A stretch of 64,000 bases of DNA from Luteibacter sp. SG786 (lineage in GTDB: Bacteria; Pseudomonadota; Gammaproteobacteria; Xanthomonadales; Rhodanobacteraceae). Position numbers and translations under genes: made by a program. A model generated the notes under the pieces. The model had not been told where the DNA came from. It worked only from the letters and a program-made list of their open reading frames with translations, and searched no databases. Shown here in pieces: positions 8,625 to 17,380 of this stretch (the first letter of the stretch is position 1; every line of letters starts with the position of its first letter). The DNA is taken from positions 670,107 through 734,106 of the forward strand of contig NZ_JAAOYX010000003.1 of assembly GCF_011759605.1 (NCBI RefSeq), in the 5' to 3' direction.

Positions 8625-9208
8625 GGCTTGTCTCCCAGCGCGCGCCGGAGCAGGCCGCGCGCGCGATGCAACTGTGCTTTCGAGGAGCCCACCGCCATCG
8701 ACAGTTCGACGGCGATTTCCTCGTGTTTCCATCCTTCCACGTCATGCAACACGAGGACGGCGCGGGCCCGCGGCGGTAACGCCGCGATGGCCTGTTCCAA
8801 TTCCTCGCGCTCGAATGCGCGAACGGGATTGTCGGTGTCCATCATGTCCGGAAGGTGGTCGTCGGCCACAATGCTGACCGGGTCGGCGTTGCGGGCGCGT
8901 ATGGACATGAGCGCCACGTTCACCGCGAGCCGGTACACCCAGGTGCCGAAGGCGCTTTCGAAGCGAAACCCCTCGAGCTTTTGCCAGGCGCGCACGAACG
9001 CTTCCTGGGTGAGATCTTCGGCACGGGCGTGGTCGAACGCCGCGAGGCGCAGCACGGCGCCGTAAACGCGGTCGGCATGCCGGCGATAGAGCGTTTCGAA
9101 GGCCTTGCGGTCACCGGCCACGGCCGCGCGCACGATGTCGTCGTCCGACGATGCGGCGGGCAGCTCAGGCTGCATGAAGGACGTGGCGGTGAGGCATAGG
9201 GCGTTCAT
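8621..9208 (-). CDS. ECF RNA polymerase sigma factor (RpoE-like)
   Basis: 195 residues. Region 2 (RKAFETLYRRHADRVYGAVL, then DLTQEAFVRAWQKLEGFR) and region 4 (LPPRARAVLVLHDVEGWKHE, then EIAVELSMAVGSSKAQLHRA) are intact and region 3 is missing, as in ECF sigma factors. It heads the sigma/anti-sigma/DUF4097 operon. The start is uncertain: a second in-frame ATG at 9175 would give a protein 11 residues shorter, and neither has a strong ribosome site. Confidence 0.9.
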   Translation of the reverse strand: MNALCLTATSFMQPELPAASSDDDIVRAAVAGDRKAFETLYRRHADRVYGAVLRLAAFDHARAEDLTQEAFVRAWQKLEGFRFESAFGTWVYRLAVNVALMSIRARNADPVSIVADDHLPDMMDTDNPVRAFEREELEQAIAALPPRARAVLVLHDVEGWKHEEIAVELSMAVGSSKAQLHRARGLLRRALGDKP

Positions 9209-9262
9209 CTTGCCAGCTTGGATGCCGGCGGGGGATAAACGGTTTAAGCAACGATTGCGCCC

Positions 9263-9288
9263 CCATCGCCGCTGAAGCGGCTCCCACA
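9263..9288. repeat. Half REPIN
   Basis: A single right arm (CGCCGCTGAAGCGGCTCCCA) of the REPIN family without its partner, upstream of the ECF sigma gene. It may take part in structure with the full copy that starts 49 bp later. Confidence 0.7.
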
Positions 9289-9336
9289 CAAAGCTCGCAG
9301 GCCTGTGAAGAAACCTCTGTGCTTGGTGAGGACTCC

Positions 9337-9420
9337 TGTGGGAGCCGGCTATGCCGGCGGTCCCGCGGCAGCGGGCAAGCTTGCCGCGAGCACCCATCGC
9401 CGCTGAAGCGGCTCCCACAG
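9337..9420. repeat. REPIN copy 2
   Basis: Full-length member of the family, almost identical to the copy at 7174-7257 (TGTGGGAGCCGGCTATGCCG at left, GCTGAAGCGGCTCCCACAG at right). It lies just downstream of the pckG stop, where it could stabilise the 3' end of the message or stop transcription. Confidence 0.85.
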
Positions 9421-9431
9421 TAGTTCGACGA

Positions 9432-11222
9432 TCAGGCCACGCTGGCCTTTGGGCGGATCACGGCGGCATCCAGGGCCTTGCTGACCTTCAGGCGCTCGGC
9501 CTTCAGCCGCTCCGGCATGCGTGCCCCGAAGCCGTCCAGGTACAGGGCAATGGCGCTCAGTTCTTCCTGCCAGCCTTCCACGTCCACGCGCAGCAGCTCG
9601 TCGACGACACCCGGAGGGATATCCAGGCCGTCGAGGTTCAGTTCGTGCTTCGCGGGCAGGATGCCGATCGGCGTGTCGACGCCCTTGGCCGAACCTTCCA
9701 CGCGCTGGATCATCCAGTCGAGAACGCGCAGGTTGTCGCCATAGCCCGGCCACATGAACTGACCGTCGCGGTCCTTGCGGAACCAGTTGACGTGGAAGAT
9801 GCGGGGCAACCTGGCGCCCGGCTTGTCGAACGACAGCCAGTGGGCGAAGTAGTCGGCGAAGTTGTAGCCGCAGAACGGCTTCATCGCCATCGAGTCGCGG
9901 CGGAGCACGCCCACGGCACCCGTGGCGGCGGCCGTGGTTTCCGAGCCCATCGCAGCGCCGACGAGAACACCATGCGCCCAGTCCTTTGCCTCGAACACCA
10001 GCGGCACCAGCGACGGACGGCGGCCGCCGAAGACGATCGCGGAGATCGGCACGCCGGTGGGCGCTTCGGACTCCGGGGCCCAGCTGGGGCACTGCTTCGC
10101 ACTTACCGTGAAGCGCGCGTTGGGATGTGCGGCCGGGCCGTTGGCGGGATCGTACGGGCGGCCCTGCCAGTCGGTGACCGGCTCGCCTTCGCCCAGGCCT
10201 TCCCACCATGCGGCGTTGTCGGCTGTCACGGCCACGTTGGTGAAGATTGCATCCTGGCCGAGCGTGGTGAGGGCCGAGGGATTGGTCTTGGCACTGGTCC
10301 CCGGCGCGACGCCGAAATAGCCGGCCTCCGGATTGATCGCCCACAGGCGGCCGTCTTCGCCCGGCGTCATCCAGCAGATGTCGTCGCCGACGGTCCAGAC
10401 CTTCCATCCCGCCTTGCGATAGCCCTCGGTCGGAATGAGCATGGCGAGGTTGGTCTTGCCGCAAGCGGACGGGAAGGCGGCGGCGATGTAGTGCTTTTCG
10501 CCCTGCGGATTTTCGATGCCCACGATGAGCATATGTTCCGCGAGCCAGCCTTCGCGACGGGCCTGGTGGCTGGCGATGCGCAGCGCATGGCACTTCTTGC
10601 CCAGGAGGGCGTTGCCACCGTAGCCCGAGCCGATCGACTTGATCGACAGTTCCTCGGGGAAATGCATGATGAAGCGGCGCTCCGGGTTGAGGTCGCCCGT
10701 GGAATGCAGCCCCTTCACGAAGCTGCCGTCGCGTTCGATGCGAGCCAGGGCCGGCTGACCCATGCGAGTCATGATGCGCATGTTGGCCACCACATAGGGG
10801 CTGTCGGTGATCTCCACGCCGCACCGCGCGATCGGTGAGTCGATCGGGCCCATGCAGTAGGGGATGACATACATCGTGCGGCCGCGCATGGCGCCGGCGA
10901 ACAGCGCGTCGATCTTCGCGTGGGCTTCCGCGGGCGCCATCCAGTGATTGTTGGGACCGGCGTCCTCTTCTTCCGGCGTGCACACGAAGGTGAGGTGTTC
11001 GACGCGCGCCACGTCGGAAGGATGCGAGCGATGCAGGTAGCTACGCGGATGCTTCTCGGCATTCAGCGGAAGAAGGTCCCCGCTGGCCAGCATCGTCGTG
11101 ACGAGTTCGGCGTACTCCGCGTCGGAGCCGTCGCACCAGTGGATGGCCGCGGGTTCCGTGAGCCGAGCGACGTCGTCGACCCATCTATTCAATGCTTCCA
11201 GTGAACTGCCGTGCGAACGCAT
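9432..11222 (-). CDS. pckG: Phosphoenolpyruvate carboxykinase (GTP)
   Basis: 596 residues, normal length for the GTP-dependent enzyme. The P-loop [15 protein letters not shown] with its reactive cysteine, the metal-binding GDDICWM and the motif [14 protein letters not shown] are present. The enzyme converts oxaloacetate and GTP to phosphoenolpyruvate, the entry step of gluconeogenesis in the cytoplasm. The start has GGAG about 11 nt upstream. It is monocistronic, followed by a REPIN. Confidence 0.97.
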   Translation of the reverse strand: MRSHGSSLEALNRWVDDVARLTEPAAIHWCDGSDAEYAELVTTMLASGDLLPLNAEKHPRSYLHRSHPSDVARVEHLTFVCTPEEEDAGPNNHWMAPAEAHAKIDALFAGAMRGRTMYVIPYCMGPIDSPIARCGVEITDSPYVVANMRIMTRMGQPALARIERDGSFVKGLHSTGDLNPERRFIMHFPEELSIKSIGSGYGGNALLGKKCHALRIASHQARREGWLAEHMLIVGIENPQGEKHYIAAAFPSACGKTNLAMLIPTEGYRKAGWKVWTVGDDICWMTPGEDGRLWAINPEAGYFGVAPGTSAKTNPSALTTLGQDAIFTNVAVTADNAAWWEGLGEGEPVTDWQGRPYDPANGPAAHPNARFTVSAKQCPSWAPESEAPTGVPISAIVFGGRRPSLVPLVFEAKDWAHGVLVGAAMGSETTAAATGAVGVLRRDSMAMKPFCGYNFADYFAHWLSFDKPGARLPRIFHVNWFRKDRDGQFMWPGYGDNLRVLDWMIQRVEGSAKGVDTPIGILPAKHELNLDGLDIPPGVVDELLRVDVEGWQEELSAIALYLDGFGARMPERLKAERLKVSKALDAAVIRPKASVA

Positions 11223-11319
11223 CCTTGGTGGTCTCCAGTTAAACGCAAGCGGAGACAGTAGTTTGCGAGTCCTGGTATTGGCAAGGTACGGCGCAGCAAA
11301 ACGCCGGGGCCGTTCAGGA

Positions 11320-11910
11320 TCAGTCGTTCGATTTCGCGGGCGTGAGCGTGGCGATCATGTGCTCGACGTAGGCATCGAACTCGTCGTGCGAAATCCGCGG
11401 GAGGCCGAGCGTGAAGTTCAGCTGCAGGAAACCCACGTACGCGGCATAAGTGAGCCGGGCCCGATGAAGGGCCACCACCGGTTCCAGTCCGGCTTCCGTG
11501 TACATGCGGGTAAGGAAGTCGATACGCCGCTGGGACACGCGCGACATCACCGGAATGACCTGCGGATGGTCGAGTGCCTTGAGGAGCGCGGCGTATACGC
11601 GATGGGGCTGCATCTCGTGGGCCACGCGGCGGAACAGTTCCGGCAGGCGCTTGCGCGGGTCCGGAATGCGTTCGATCTCCGCCAGCACTTCGCGTTCGCC
11701 GTATTCCTCCCAGCGTTCCAGTGCGGCCTGCAGCAGCGCCTCGCGGGTTCGGAAGTGCCAGTAAAAGCTGCCCTTGGTGACGCCGAGACGCCTGGCCAGG
11801 GCCTCGACCGCGACCGCGCCGACGCCTTGCTCGGCGATGAGAGCCAGGGCACCGTCTTCCCAATCTTCGGCGGAAAGGCGGACTCGTTCGTTCTTCGCAC
11901 CATCGTTCAT
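11320..11910 (-). CDS. TetR-family transcriptional regulator, probable repressor of the hydrolase-fadE operon
   Basis: 196 residues. The N-terminal helix-turn-helix (about residues 25-60, [19 protein letters not shown]) is a textbook TetR DNA-binding domain. The C-terminal all-helical part should bind a small ligand. It is divergent from an alpha/beta hydrolase and fadE, with a CATAC-N6-GTATG operator candidate in the 140-bp gap, so an acyl-CoA or fatty acid is a reasonable inducer. Chosen start MNDGAKNE; an upstream start adds 20 residues with no homology. Confidence 0.88.
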   Translation of the reverse strand: MNDGAKNERVRLSAEDWEDGALALIAEQGVGAVAVEALARRLGVTKGSFYWHFRTREALLQAALERWEEYGEREVLAEIERIPDPRKRLPELFRRVAHEMQPHRVYAALLKALDHPQVIPVMSRVSQRRIDFLTRMYTEAGLEPVVALHRARLTYAAYVGFLQLNFTLGLPRISHDEFDAYVEHMIATLTPAKSND

Positions 11911-12014
11911 CGACGCATGGTAGCCGAGACGGCCGCGTTTGCAATCGGTCGCCGCTGGGCGATGTTGCATAAGACCTTGACTTGGCTGCCCTTACCTGAC
12001 CGTACGCGGGCGTA

Positions 12015-12053
12015 TTGACGCACCCTTTCGACCGTTACATACTCGGCCGTATG
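12015..12053 (+). promoter_or_regulatory. Promoter with overlapping TetR-type operator before the hydrolase-fadE operon
   Basis: -35 TTGACG (12015-12020), 17-bp spacer, -10 CATACT (12038-12043). The -10 box is the left half of an inverted repeat CATAC-TCGGCC-GTATG (12038-12053) of the size bound by TetR dimers, so binding would block RNA polymerase. The expected transcription start (about 12050) falls at the ATG at 12051, which suggests a leaderless message. A second inverted repeat, TACGCGGGCGTA, lies just upstream (12003-12014). Confidence 0.6.
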
Positions 12054-12953
12054 GTTGTCGACTCCATTCATGTTTCCAGCGCCCGTGCGAGCCTCGTCTC
12101 GTTCGACGGTCTCGCCATCGCTACCGAACGCTGGCGCGGCGAACGCTCGCCGTCGCTGGTATTCGCGCATGGCTTTGGCCAGACCCGCCATGCATGGCAG
12201 GGCGCCGCCCGGACACTGGCGGCGGATGGATTCGATGCCACCACGTTCGACGCGCGTGGCCACGGGGAAAGCGAGCGCATGCCGCGTGGCGATTACCACA
12301 TGGAGCAGTTCGTCGGCGACCTCCTGGCCGTGGCGCGTGAAGCCGCCTCGGCCGACGGAAGCCCTCCGGTGCTCGTGGGCGCCTCCATGGGCGGGCTGCT
12401 TGGCCTGGTGGCCGCCGGCGAGGTGGCCGAAGACGCCGCACCGCCTTTTTCCGCATTGGTCCTGGTGGACATCACCCCTCGCTGGGAAACGGCGGGAGTG
12501 GAACGTATCCTCGGATTCATGCGCGCCCATCCGCGAGGCTTCGCAAGCTACGAAGAGGCCGCCTCGGCCATCGAGGCGTACCTCCCGCATCGCCGTGAGC
12601 GCAAGACGGAGTCTCAGCTGAAGCCGCTGCTTCGCCAGGATGGCGACGGGCGGCTCCGCTGGCATTGGGACCCGGCGTTGCTCGACAGCGTGGTGCAGGA
12701 AAGCGAGCGCTACCAGCCTCGCCTGTTCGAGGCGGCGGCCCGGGTGACGGTGCCGGTGCTGCTTCTCTCCGGCGCCCGTAGCGACGTGGTGTCCAGCCAT
12801 ACCGTCGAAGAATTCCTTCGCCTCGTGCCGCATGCGCGTCACGTGGTGCTGCCCGACGCCACGCACATGGTGGCCGGCGACGCGAACGACGCGTTCACGC
12901 GCGAAGTCGCGAGTTTCATGCATACCCTTAGCAATCCGACTGTGACGAGGTGA
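12051..12953 (+). CDS. Alpha/beta hydrolase
   Basis: 300 residues. It shows the hydrolase fold with oxyanion region FAHGFGQTRHAW, strand/turn DARGHGES, nucleophile elbow GASMGG (Ser catalytic) and a late DATHMV supplying the catalytic histidine. Possible substrates are acyl esters or acyl thioesters; the operon with fadE favours lipids. The ATG at 12051 is chosen because the -10 box ends 7 nt before it; the upstream TTG at 12015 would place the start inside the promoter. The stop codon lies 5 bp before the fadE ATG. Confidence 0.88.
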   Translation: MVVDSIHVSSARASLVSFDGLAIATERWRGERSPSLVFAHGFGQTRHAWQGAARTLAADGFDATTFDARGHGESERMPRGDYHMEQFVGDLLAVAREAASADGSPPVLVGASMGGLLGLVAAGEVAEDAAPPFSALVLVDITPRWETAGVERILGFMRAHPRGFASYEEAASAIEAYLPHRRERKTESQLKPLLRQDGDGRLRWHWDPALLDSVVQESERYQPRLFEAAARVTVPVLLLSGARSDVVSSHTVEEFLRLVPHARHVVLPDATHMVAGDANDAFTREVASFMHTLSNPTVTR

Positions 12954-12958
12954 TACCG

Positions 12959-15430
12959 ATGTCTGCGATCCTGGTTGTACTGGCGGCGCTCATCGCCTCC
13001 GGTGCCTGTGCCTACCACCGCACGTCCCTGAAGACGTGGGCCGTCGCGACGGCGGCGACGATCCTCGTCGTCGGTCTCCTTGCCGGCGCGCCGGTGACCA
13101 CCGTCGTGCTGCTCGTTCTGCTCGGCCTGGTGGCCGTACCGCTGCTGATGGTGGACTTCCGCCGCAAGAAGATCAGCGCCCCGTTGCTCTCGATGTTCGC
13201 GAAGGTCACGCCGAAGCTGTCCGACACCGAACAGACCGCGCTGGAAGCGGGCACCGTCGGCTTCGAAGGCCAGCTTTTCTCGGGCAAGCCCGATTGGTCG
13301 CAGCTGCTTCGTCAGCCGAAGCCGGAGCTCTCGATCGAGGAACAGGCCTTCCTCGACGGCCCCGTCGAAGAACTCTGCGGCATGATCGACGACTGGCAGA
13401 TCACGCACGAGCTGGCCGACCTGCCGCCGAACGTCTGGGAGTTCATCAAGAAGAACAAGTTCTTCGGCATGATCATTCCGAAGAGCTACGGCGGCCTCGG
13501 CTTCTCGGCGCTGGCGCATTCGGCGGTGCTGCAGAAGCTCTCCAGCATGTCGCAGACGCTGGCCTCCACCGTCGCCGTGCCGAACTCGCTTGGCCCAGGC
13601 GAGTTGCTGATGCACTACGGCAGCGAGGAACAGAAGAACCATTACCTGCCGCGGCTCGCCGACGGCCGCGAGATCCCGTGTTTCGCGTTGACGGGTCCCT
13701 ATGCCGGCTCCGACGCCACGTCGATCCCGGATTTCGGCATCGTCACCAAGGGTATGTGGAACGGCGAGGAAACCGTCGGCATCCGCCTCACCTTCGACAA
13801 GCGTTACATCACCCTGGCGCCGGTGGCGACCATCGTCGGCCTCGCCTTCCGCATGTACGACCCGGACAAGTTGCTGGGCGACAAGGAAGACCTCGGCATC
13901 ACGCTGGCGCTGCTGCCGCGCGAAACCCCGGGGATGGAAATCGGCCGCCGACACTTCCCGCTGAACACGCCGTTCCAGAATGGTCCCGTCCACGCCAAGG
14001 ACATGTTCGTTCCCCTCTCCGTGTTGATCGGCGGCCCGCACATGGCCGGGCAGGGCTGGCGCATGCTGGTCGAATGCCTCTCCGTGGGCCGCGCCATCTC
14101 GCTGCCGTCGAACGCCACGGGCGCGTCGCGCATGGCGGTGGCTGCCACCGGTGCGTATGCACGCATGCGCAAGCAGTTCGGCCTCGCGATCGGCCGCTTC
14201 GAGGGCGTGGAAGAAGCGCTGGCCCGTATCGGCGGCCTCACCTATGCCACGCAGGCGCTGTCCCGGGCGACGGCCGCGGCGGTCGACCGCGGCGAGAAGC
14301 CCGCGGTTCCGTCGGCGATCGCGAAGTACCACGCCACCGAGTGGTGCCGCCAGATCGCGTCCGACGCCATGGATATCCACGGCGGCAAGGGCGTGATCCT
14401 CGGCCCGAAGAACTACATGGGCCGTGGCTGGCAGAGCGTGCCTATCGCCATCACGGTGGAGGGCGCGAACATCATGACGCGCAGCCTCATGATCTTCGGC
14501 CAGGGCGCGATCCGTTGCCATCCTTATGTCCTGAAGGAAATGCAGGCACTGAACATCGCGGATTACCGCGAGCGCCTGAAGACCTTCGACGACGCGCTGT
14601 TCGGTCACATCGGTTTCGGCTTCTCCAATGCGGTGCGCAGCTTCGTGCTGGGCATCACCGCGTCGAAGATCGGCGACACGGCGGGCGATGCGTACACCCG
14701 TCGCTACTACCGCAAGCTCAATCGCTACTCTGCCGCGCTGGCGCTTTGCGCCGACGTGTCGATGGGTGTGCTCGGCGGCAAGCTGAAGTTCAAGGAGAAA
14801 CTGTCGGCCCGCCTCGGCGATACGTTGTCGTATCTCTACATCGCCAGCGCCATGCTGAAGCGTTATGAAGATACCGGCCGTCCGGAAGCGGATCGTCCGT
14901 TGCTGGCCTGGGCGTTCCACGAATGCGTGTGGAAGATGCAGATGGCGCTGGACGGCGTCATCCGCAACTTCCCGGTGCGTCCGGTGGCCTGGCTGCTGCG
15001 CGCCCTGGTCTTCCCGTTCGGCCGCCGCGAGGTTCCGCCGTCGGATCGCCTCGGCCGCCGCGTCGCCGCACTCATCACGGCACCGAGCGAGGCCCGCGAC
15101 CGCCTCACCTCGTGGACCTACCTCACGCCGACGGCGAACAACACCGTGGGCCGCATGAATCAGATCCTGCCCGACGTGATCGCGGCGGAGCCGGTGGAGC
15201 GCAAGTTCCTCAAGGCGTTCAAGGGTGGCCAGCTGCGCTCGCACACGTACAACGAGCAGCTGGCGGAAGCCGAGAAGCTCGGTGCCATCACGGCCGCCGA
15301 GCGCGAGCTCCTGCAGCGCGTACGCGACGGCGTGGCCGAGTTCATCTCGGTGGACGATTTCGACAGCGAGGAGCTGCGTGCGAACGTCGTGCGCAACGCC
15401 GAGACGATGAAGTCGATTCGCGCGGCGTAA
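12959..15430 (+). CDS. fadE: Long-chain acyl-CoA dehydrogenase FadE type
   Basis: 823 residues, close to the 814 of E. coli FadE and much longer than ordinary acyl-CoA dehydrogenases (about 380). Two or three hydrophobic helices occupy residues 1-65. The acyl-CoA dehydrogenase core follows (GFSALAHSAVLQKL, FALTGPYAGSDATS, then AIAKYHATEWCRQIASDAMD and IHGGKGVI), and a C-terminal DUF1974-like helical part ends the protein. It makes the first oxidation of beta-oxidation, acyl-CoA to trans-2-enoyl-CoA, at the inner membrane. The ATG has GAGG 9 nt upstream; an in-frame GTG at 12950 overlaps the hydrolase. A strong terminator follows. Confidence 0.95.
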   Translation: MSAILVVLAALIASGACAYHRTSLKTWAVATAATILVVGLLAGAPVTTVVLLVLLGLVAVPLLMVDFRRKKISAPLLSMFAKVTPKLSDTEQTALEAGTVGFEGQLFSGKPDWSQLLRQPKPELSIEEQAFLDGPVEELCGMIDDWQITHELADLPPNVWEFIKKNKFFGMIIPKSYGGLGFSALAHSAVLQKLSSMSQTLASTVAVPNSLGPGELLMHYGSEEQKNHYLPRLADGREIPCFALTGPYAGSDATSIPDFGIVTKGMWNGEETVGIRLTFDKRYITLAPVATIVGLAFRMYDPDKLLGDKEDLGITLALLPRETPGMEIGRRHFPLNTPFQNGPVHAKDMFVPLSVLIGGPHMAGQGWRMLVECLSVGRAISLPSNATGASRMAVAATGAYARMRKQFGLAIGRFEGVEEALARIGGLTYATQALSRATAAAVDRGEKPAVPSAIAKYHATEWCRQIASDAMDIHGGKGVILGPKNYMGRGWQSVPIAITVEGANIMTRSLMIFGQGAIRCHPYVLKEMQALNIADYRERLKTFDDALFGHIGFGFSNAVRSFVLGITASKIGDTAGDAYTRRYYRKLNRYSAALALCADVSMGVLGGKLKFKEKLSARLGDTLSYLYIASAMLKRYEDTGRPEADRPLLAWAFHECVWKMQMALDGVIRNFPVRPVAWLLRALVFPFGRREVPPSDRLGRRVAALITAPSEARDRLTSWTYLTPTANNTVGRMNQILPDVIAAEPVERKFLKAFKGGQLRSHTYNEQLAEAEKLGAITAAERELLQRVRDGVAEFISVDDFDSEELRANVVRNAETMKSIRAA

Positions 15431-15450
15431 TCAGCGGGGAAGTGAGAGAA

Positions 15451-15481
15451 AGGGCCGCGAGCAATCGCGGCCCTTTTTTTA
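15451..15481 (+). terminator. Rho-independent terminator after fadE
   Basis: Stem AGGGCCGCGA / TCGCGGCCCT with a GCAA tetraloop followed by seven T. The T-run touches the left end of the dispersed repeat element. Confidence 0.95.
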
Positions 15482-15662
15482 GGTTCTTCGCGGAAGTCCG
15501 CGGATGCATGCTGCATGCAAAGGTTCATTCGCCAGGCGAATACATGTGCCCAGCGGCTGGCGCCGCCGTCGGTTCTGACGGTGAGGCCAGAGCCTTCGGT
15601 GTCCACCCTCGCTGCTCAGACATCGGAAAGGAGGGGCCGCTGGCGCGGCCCGTGTATCTATG
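15482..15662. repeat. Left part of a dispersed inverted-repeat element, interrupted copy
   Basis: Starts with GGTTCTTC directly after the fadE terminator. It matches, as reverse complement, bases about 57982-58156 at the other end of the window, including the module GGTGTCCACCCTCGCTGCTC. It stops at the target duplication ATCTATG (15656-15662). Its continuation is at 17707-18232, after the insertion. Open reading frames seen here are not conserved in frame and are not called as genes. Confidence 0.85.
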
Positions 15663-15690
15663 TGCGGATTCCGGTAACGGTGACCATCGC
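15663..15690 (+). repeat. Left inverted repeat of the transposable unit
   Basis: Begins TGCGGATTCCGGTAACGGTG. It matches the inward-read right end at 22 of 28 positions. Confidence 0.75.
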
Positions 15691-15792
15691 GGTGATACTG
15701 ATCAAGGTACCGAGTTGCGGGACTCGATCATGTTCTGCGCGCCGCCGTCATCAACAGTGAGAGGTCATCGCCGAAATCGGCCAGCAGTGGGC

Positions 15793-15852
15793 GTTCAATG
15801 CCTGAGTTAATCCGCGCCGCGAAGCGGCGTCGGCTTGAACAACTCGTTATGT
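15793..15852 (-). other. attC recombination site of the DUF4062 cassette
   Basis: Read on the minus strand: core ACATAAC, then AGTTGTTCAAGCCGACGCCG, a GC-rich palindrome (GCCGC-TTC-GCGGC), CGGATTAACTCAGGC and the second core ATTGAAC. This is the classic attC layout, very like the aadA-type site; the second core has A in place of the G of GTTRRRY. The stop codon of the DUF4062 gene lies inside the first core, as is common in integron cassettes. Confidence 0.8.
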
Positions 15853-16932
15853 CTTTCTCGTTTTACGCGTGGTGCGCTTCTTTGGCTCTGGCGATTCATT
15901 TGGGGGTATTGAACTCTCTCTGCGCCTTTTCTCTAGCTGAGAGCCCCGGTGCGCTATTCTGTGAGCTTCGAACTCGTTTGGGTCGAATGGGGGCAATCCA
16001 ATGAAATCACGTGCTTCATTTGTTTCTTGGAACGCTCGAAGCGAGGCGTGGCAACCTTCTGAATGTCCCGGCAACAGTGACCTGACGAACGCTGGGTAGG
16101 TCTCAGATTCTTGAAGGGCTTTCCTGATTCGGGAAATTGCGAGGTCATGACTTCGATGCAGATGACGAACATATCCAATACTTAAAAATTCAGCGTCTCT
16201 CTTGGCTTCCTTTAGCCTCTCGTTCTCTTGGCGAATTATTTTGTCAGCTTCAACTTTTTGCTTTGAAACCTGACCAACTACCTCTTCAAGATATCTCTTA
16301 AGTGTTTCAGCTGTTTCCGAAAGCTCTTCAACCTTAAGGTCGATATCTTGGATTTGCTGTGAAGTTGTCAGGCGGTGGATAAGCTCGCGAAAAAAACCAG
16401 CCCATTGATCGCGCAGCCAGTCTTCTATCTCCGAGTAGCGGGTGAATAGCTTTATCGGGTTGTTCTGCTTTCTCTGTCGGATTTCCTCGATAAGCCCGAA
16501 AACGTTGACGGAGTCAACGTGAGCGTAATTTATTATCTGGTTGTCCTTGTTTCTTAAGTAAGTTTGATATTCCGCATCGACCGCCGCATCAATCGCGATG
16601 TACGTTGGAATTCCACGCTCCAATGCGCTTTCGTATTCATGCTTTGTGATTGATTCGTATCGATCGAAGAAGGCCTTTGTCTTAGAGCCGTCGCCTGAGG
16701 TGGCGCTGCTCTCTGAGCCGTATCGACCTCCGATGATCAAGACAAAGACATCACAGCTCTTAGCTTCTCTGTAGCAGGACTCGTCGAGTGGCGCATCCGG
16801 GATGTACGCAATACTGTCCTTCTCAGAGAGAACTGCGTCGTAACCCAAACTCTCGATGAAGTTCTCGATTGATGACCGCAAATGCTTCAAGTCGTAGTAC
16901 GTGGATGAGACAAAAACTCTTGGACGTGCCAT
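15847..16932 (-). CDS. DUF4062-domain protein, integron cassette gene, possible defence effector
   Basis: 361 residues. The N-terminal DUF4062 domain (about 1-110) opens PRVFVSSTYYDLKHLRSSIE and includes SCDVFVLIIGGRYGS and ITKHEYESA, a TIR-like flavodoxin fold seen in NLR-like and other immune proteins. A long coiled-coil helical segment (about 195-260) and a basic tail (KKRTTRKTRKT) follow. No ATPase or protease domain is attached, which is unusual for this domain. The ribosome site AGGGGG is good. Low GC and codon use differ from neighbours. The stop codon is inside an attC site. The biochemical role is unknown; an abortive-infection sensor or effector role is inference from domain company. 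Confidence 0.85.
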   Translation of the reverse strand: MARPRVFVSSTYYDLKHLRSSIENFIESLGYDAVLSEKDSIAYIPDAPLDESCYREAKSCDVFVLIIGGRYGSESSATSGDGSKTKAFFDRYESITKHEYESALERGIPTYIAIDAAVDAEYQTYLRNKDNQIINYAHVDSVNVFGLIEEIRQRKQNNPIKLFTRYSEIEDWLRDQWAGFFRELIHRLTTSQQIQDIDLKVEELSETAETLKRYLEEVVGQVSKQKVEADKIIRQENERLKEAKRDAEFLSIGYVRHLHRSHDLAISRIRKALQESETYPAFVRSLLPGHSEGCHASLRAFQETNEARDFIGLPPFDPNEFEAHRIAHRGSQLEKRRRESSIPPNESPEPKKRTTRKTRKT

Positions 16933-16948
16933 GTGATCCCCCTGGAAA

Positions 16949-17008
16949 ATATGACTCTGGAATCAAACCTACCCGCGAGGCGCGTTCGGCTTGAATGAAT
17001 TGTTAGGT
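16949..17008 (-). other. attC recombination site of the membrane-protein cassette
   Basis: Minus strand: ACCTAAC core, ATTCATTCAAGCCGAACGCG, palindrome GCGCCTCGC, GGTTTGATTCCAGA and end core GTCATAT (one change from GTTRRRY). The TAA stop of the upstream small membrane protein is within CCTAAC. The left arm AACAATTCATTCAAGCCGA is nearly the same as well-known class 1 cassette sites. Confidence 0.8.
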
Positions 17009-17368
17009 TACAACGTTAACCTTCCGTACAATCGCCGGAACAATGACGGACACCAGCTCAAATGCAAGATAGCAGGCGACAAAGACGGCAAGGAAGAGCC
17101 AGCCGCCGGCACAATTAGCGCCACGATGCATCTCGGTAAGGCAACGAAATGCTCTAGCAATCTGAGGACTGCCAATAGCTGTAAAAGCAATGGCCGCAGC
17201 ACCCACCAGGATGAGAGAAGTCTTGCCGAGGACGGACGAGCGCCAGAGAAATGCGTCACGCCACAATGCGAGCAAGGCCTGGAGAGGCAGCAGTGAAAGG
17301 CCGAACAGCCCGAGGAACCGTAACGCATAGATGGGTGAAGCAAATTGCAGATACGACCAATCTGTCAT
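17003..17368 (-). CDS. Small membrane protein, integron cassette gene
   Basis: 121 residues with about three hydrophobic helices (about 14-36, 47-68 and 90-112) and no recognisable family. It lies upstream of the DUF4062 cassette in the same orientation. Its stop codon is inside an attC core, which fixes it as a cassette gene. A functional link to DUF4062 is not needed, since cassettes assemble independently, but both would be carried together by the transposable unit. Confidence 0.7.
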   Translation of the reverse strand: MTDWSYLQFASPIYALRFLGLFGLSLLPLQALLALWRDAFLWRSSVLGKTSLILVGAAAIAFTAIGSPQIARAFRCLTEMHRGANCAGGWLFLAVFVACYLAFELVSVIVPAIVRKVNVVT

Positions 17369-17373
17369 CGTAA

Positions 17374-17380
17374 ATCCAAC
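17374..17380 (-). other. Integron core site at the start of the cassette array
   Basis: GTTGGAT on the minus strand fits the GTTRRRY crossover core, 6 bp before the membrane-protein ATG. It may be a remnant of attI or of the attC of a lost preceding cassette. No palindromic attC partner is evident upstream. Confidence 0.4.

Noticed and set aside
12839-15244. Very long minus-strand reading frame opposite fadE (801 codons)
   Set aside because: Composition (His, Arg, Gly, Gln rich) is that of a GC-rich antisense frame; it covers the conserved FadE exactly and has no recognisable domain.
15663-15792. Possible remnant of a transposase at the left end of the unit
   Set aside because: All six frames carry stops or no similarity to IstA/IstB motifs that I can recognise; the block is better explained as an insertion-sequence end.
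15954-16178. Small minus-strand frame inside the DUF4062 gene
   Set aside because: Alternative frame of a well-supported gene without a ribosome site.
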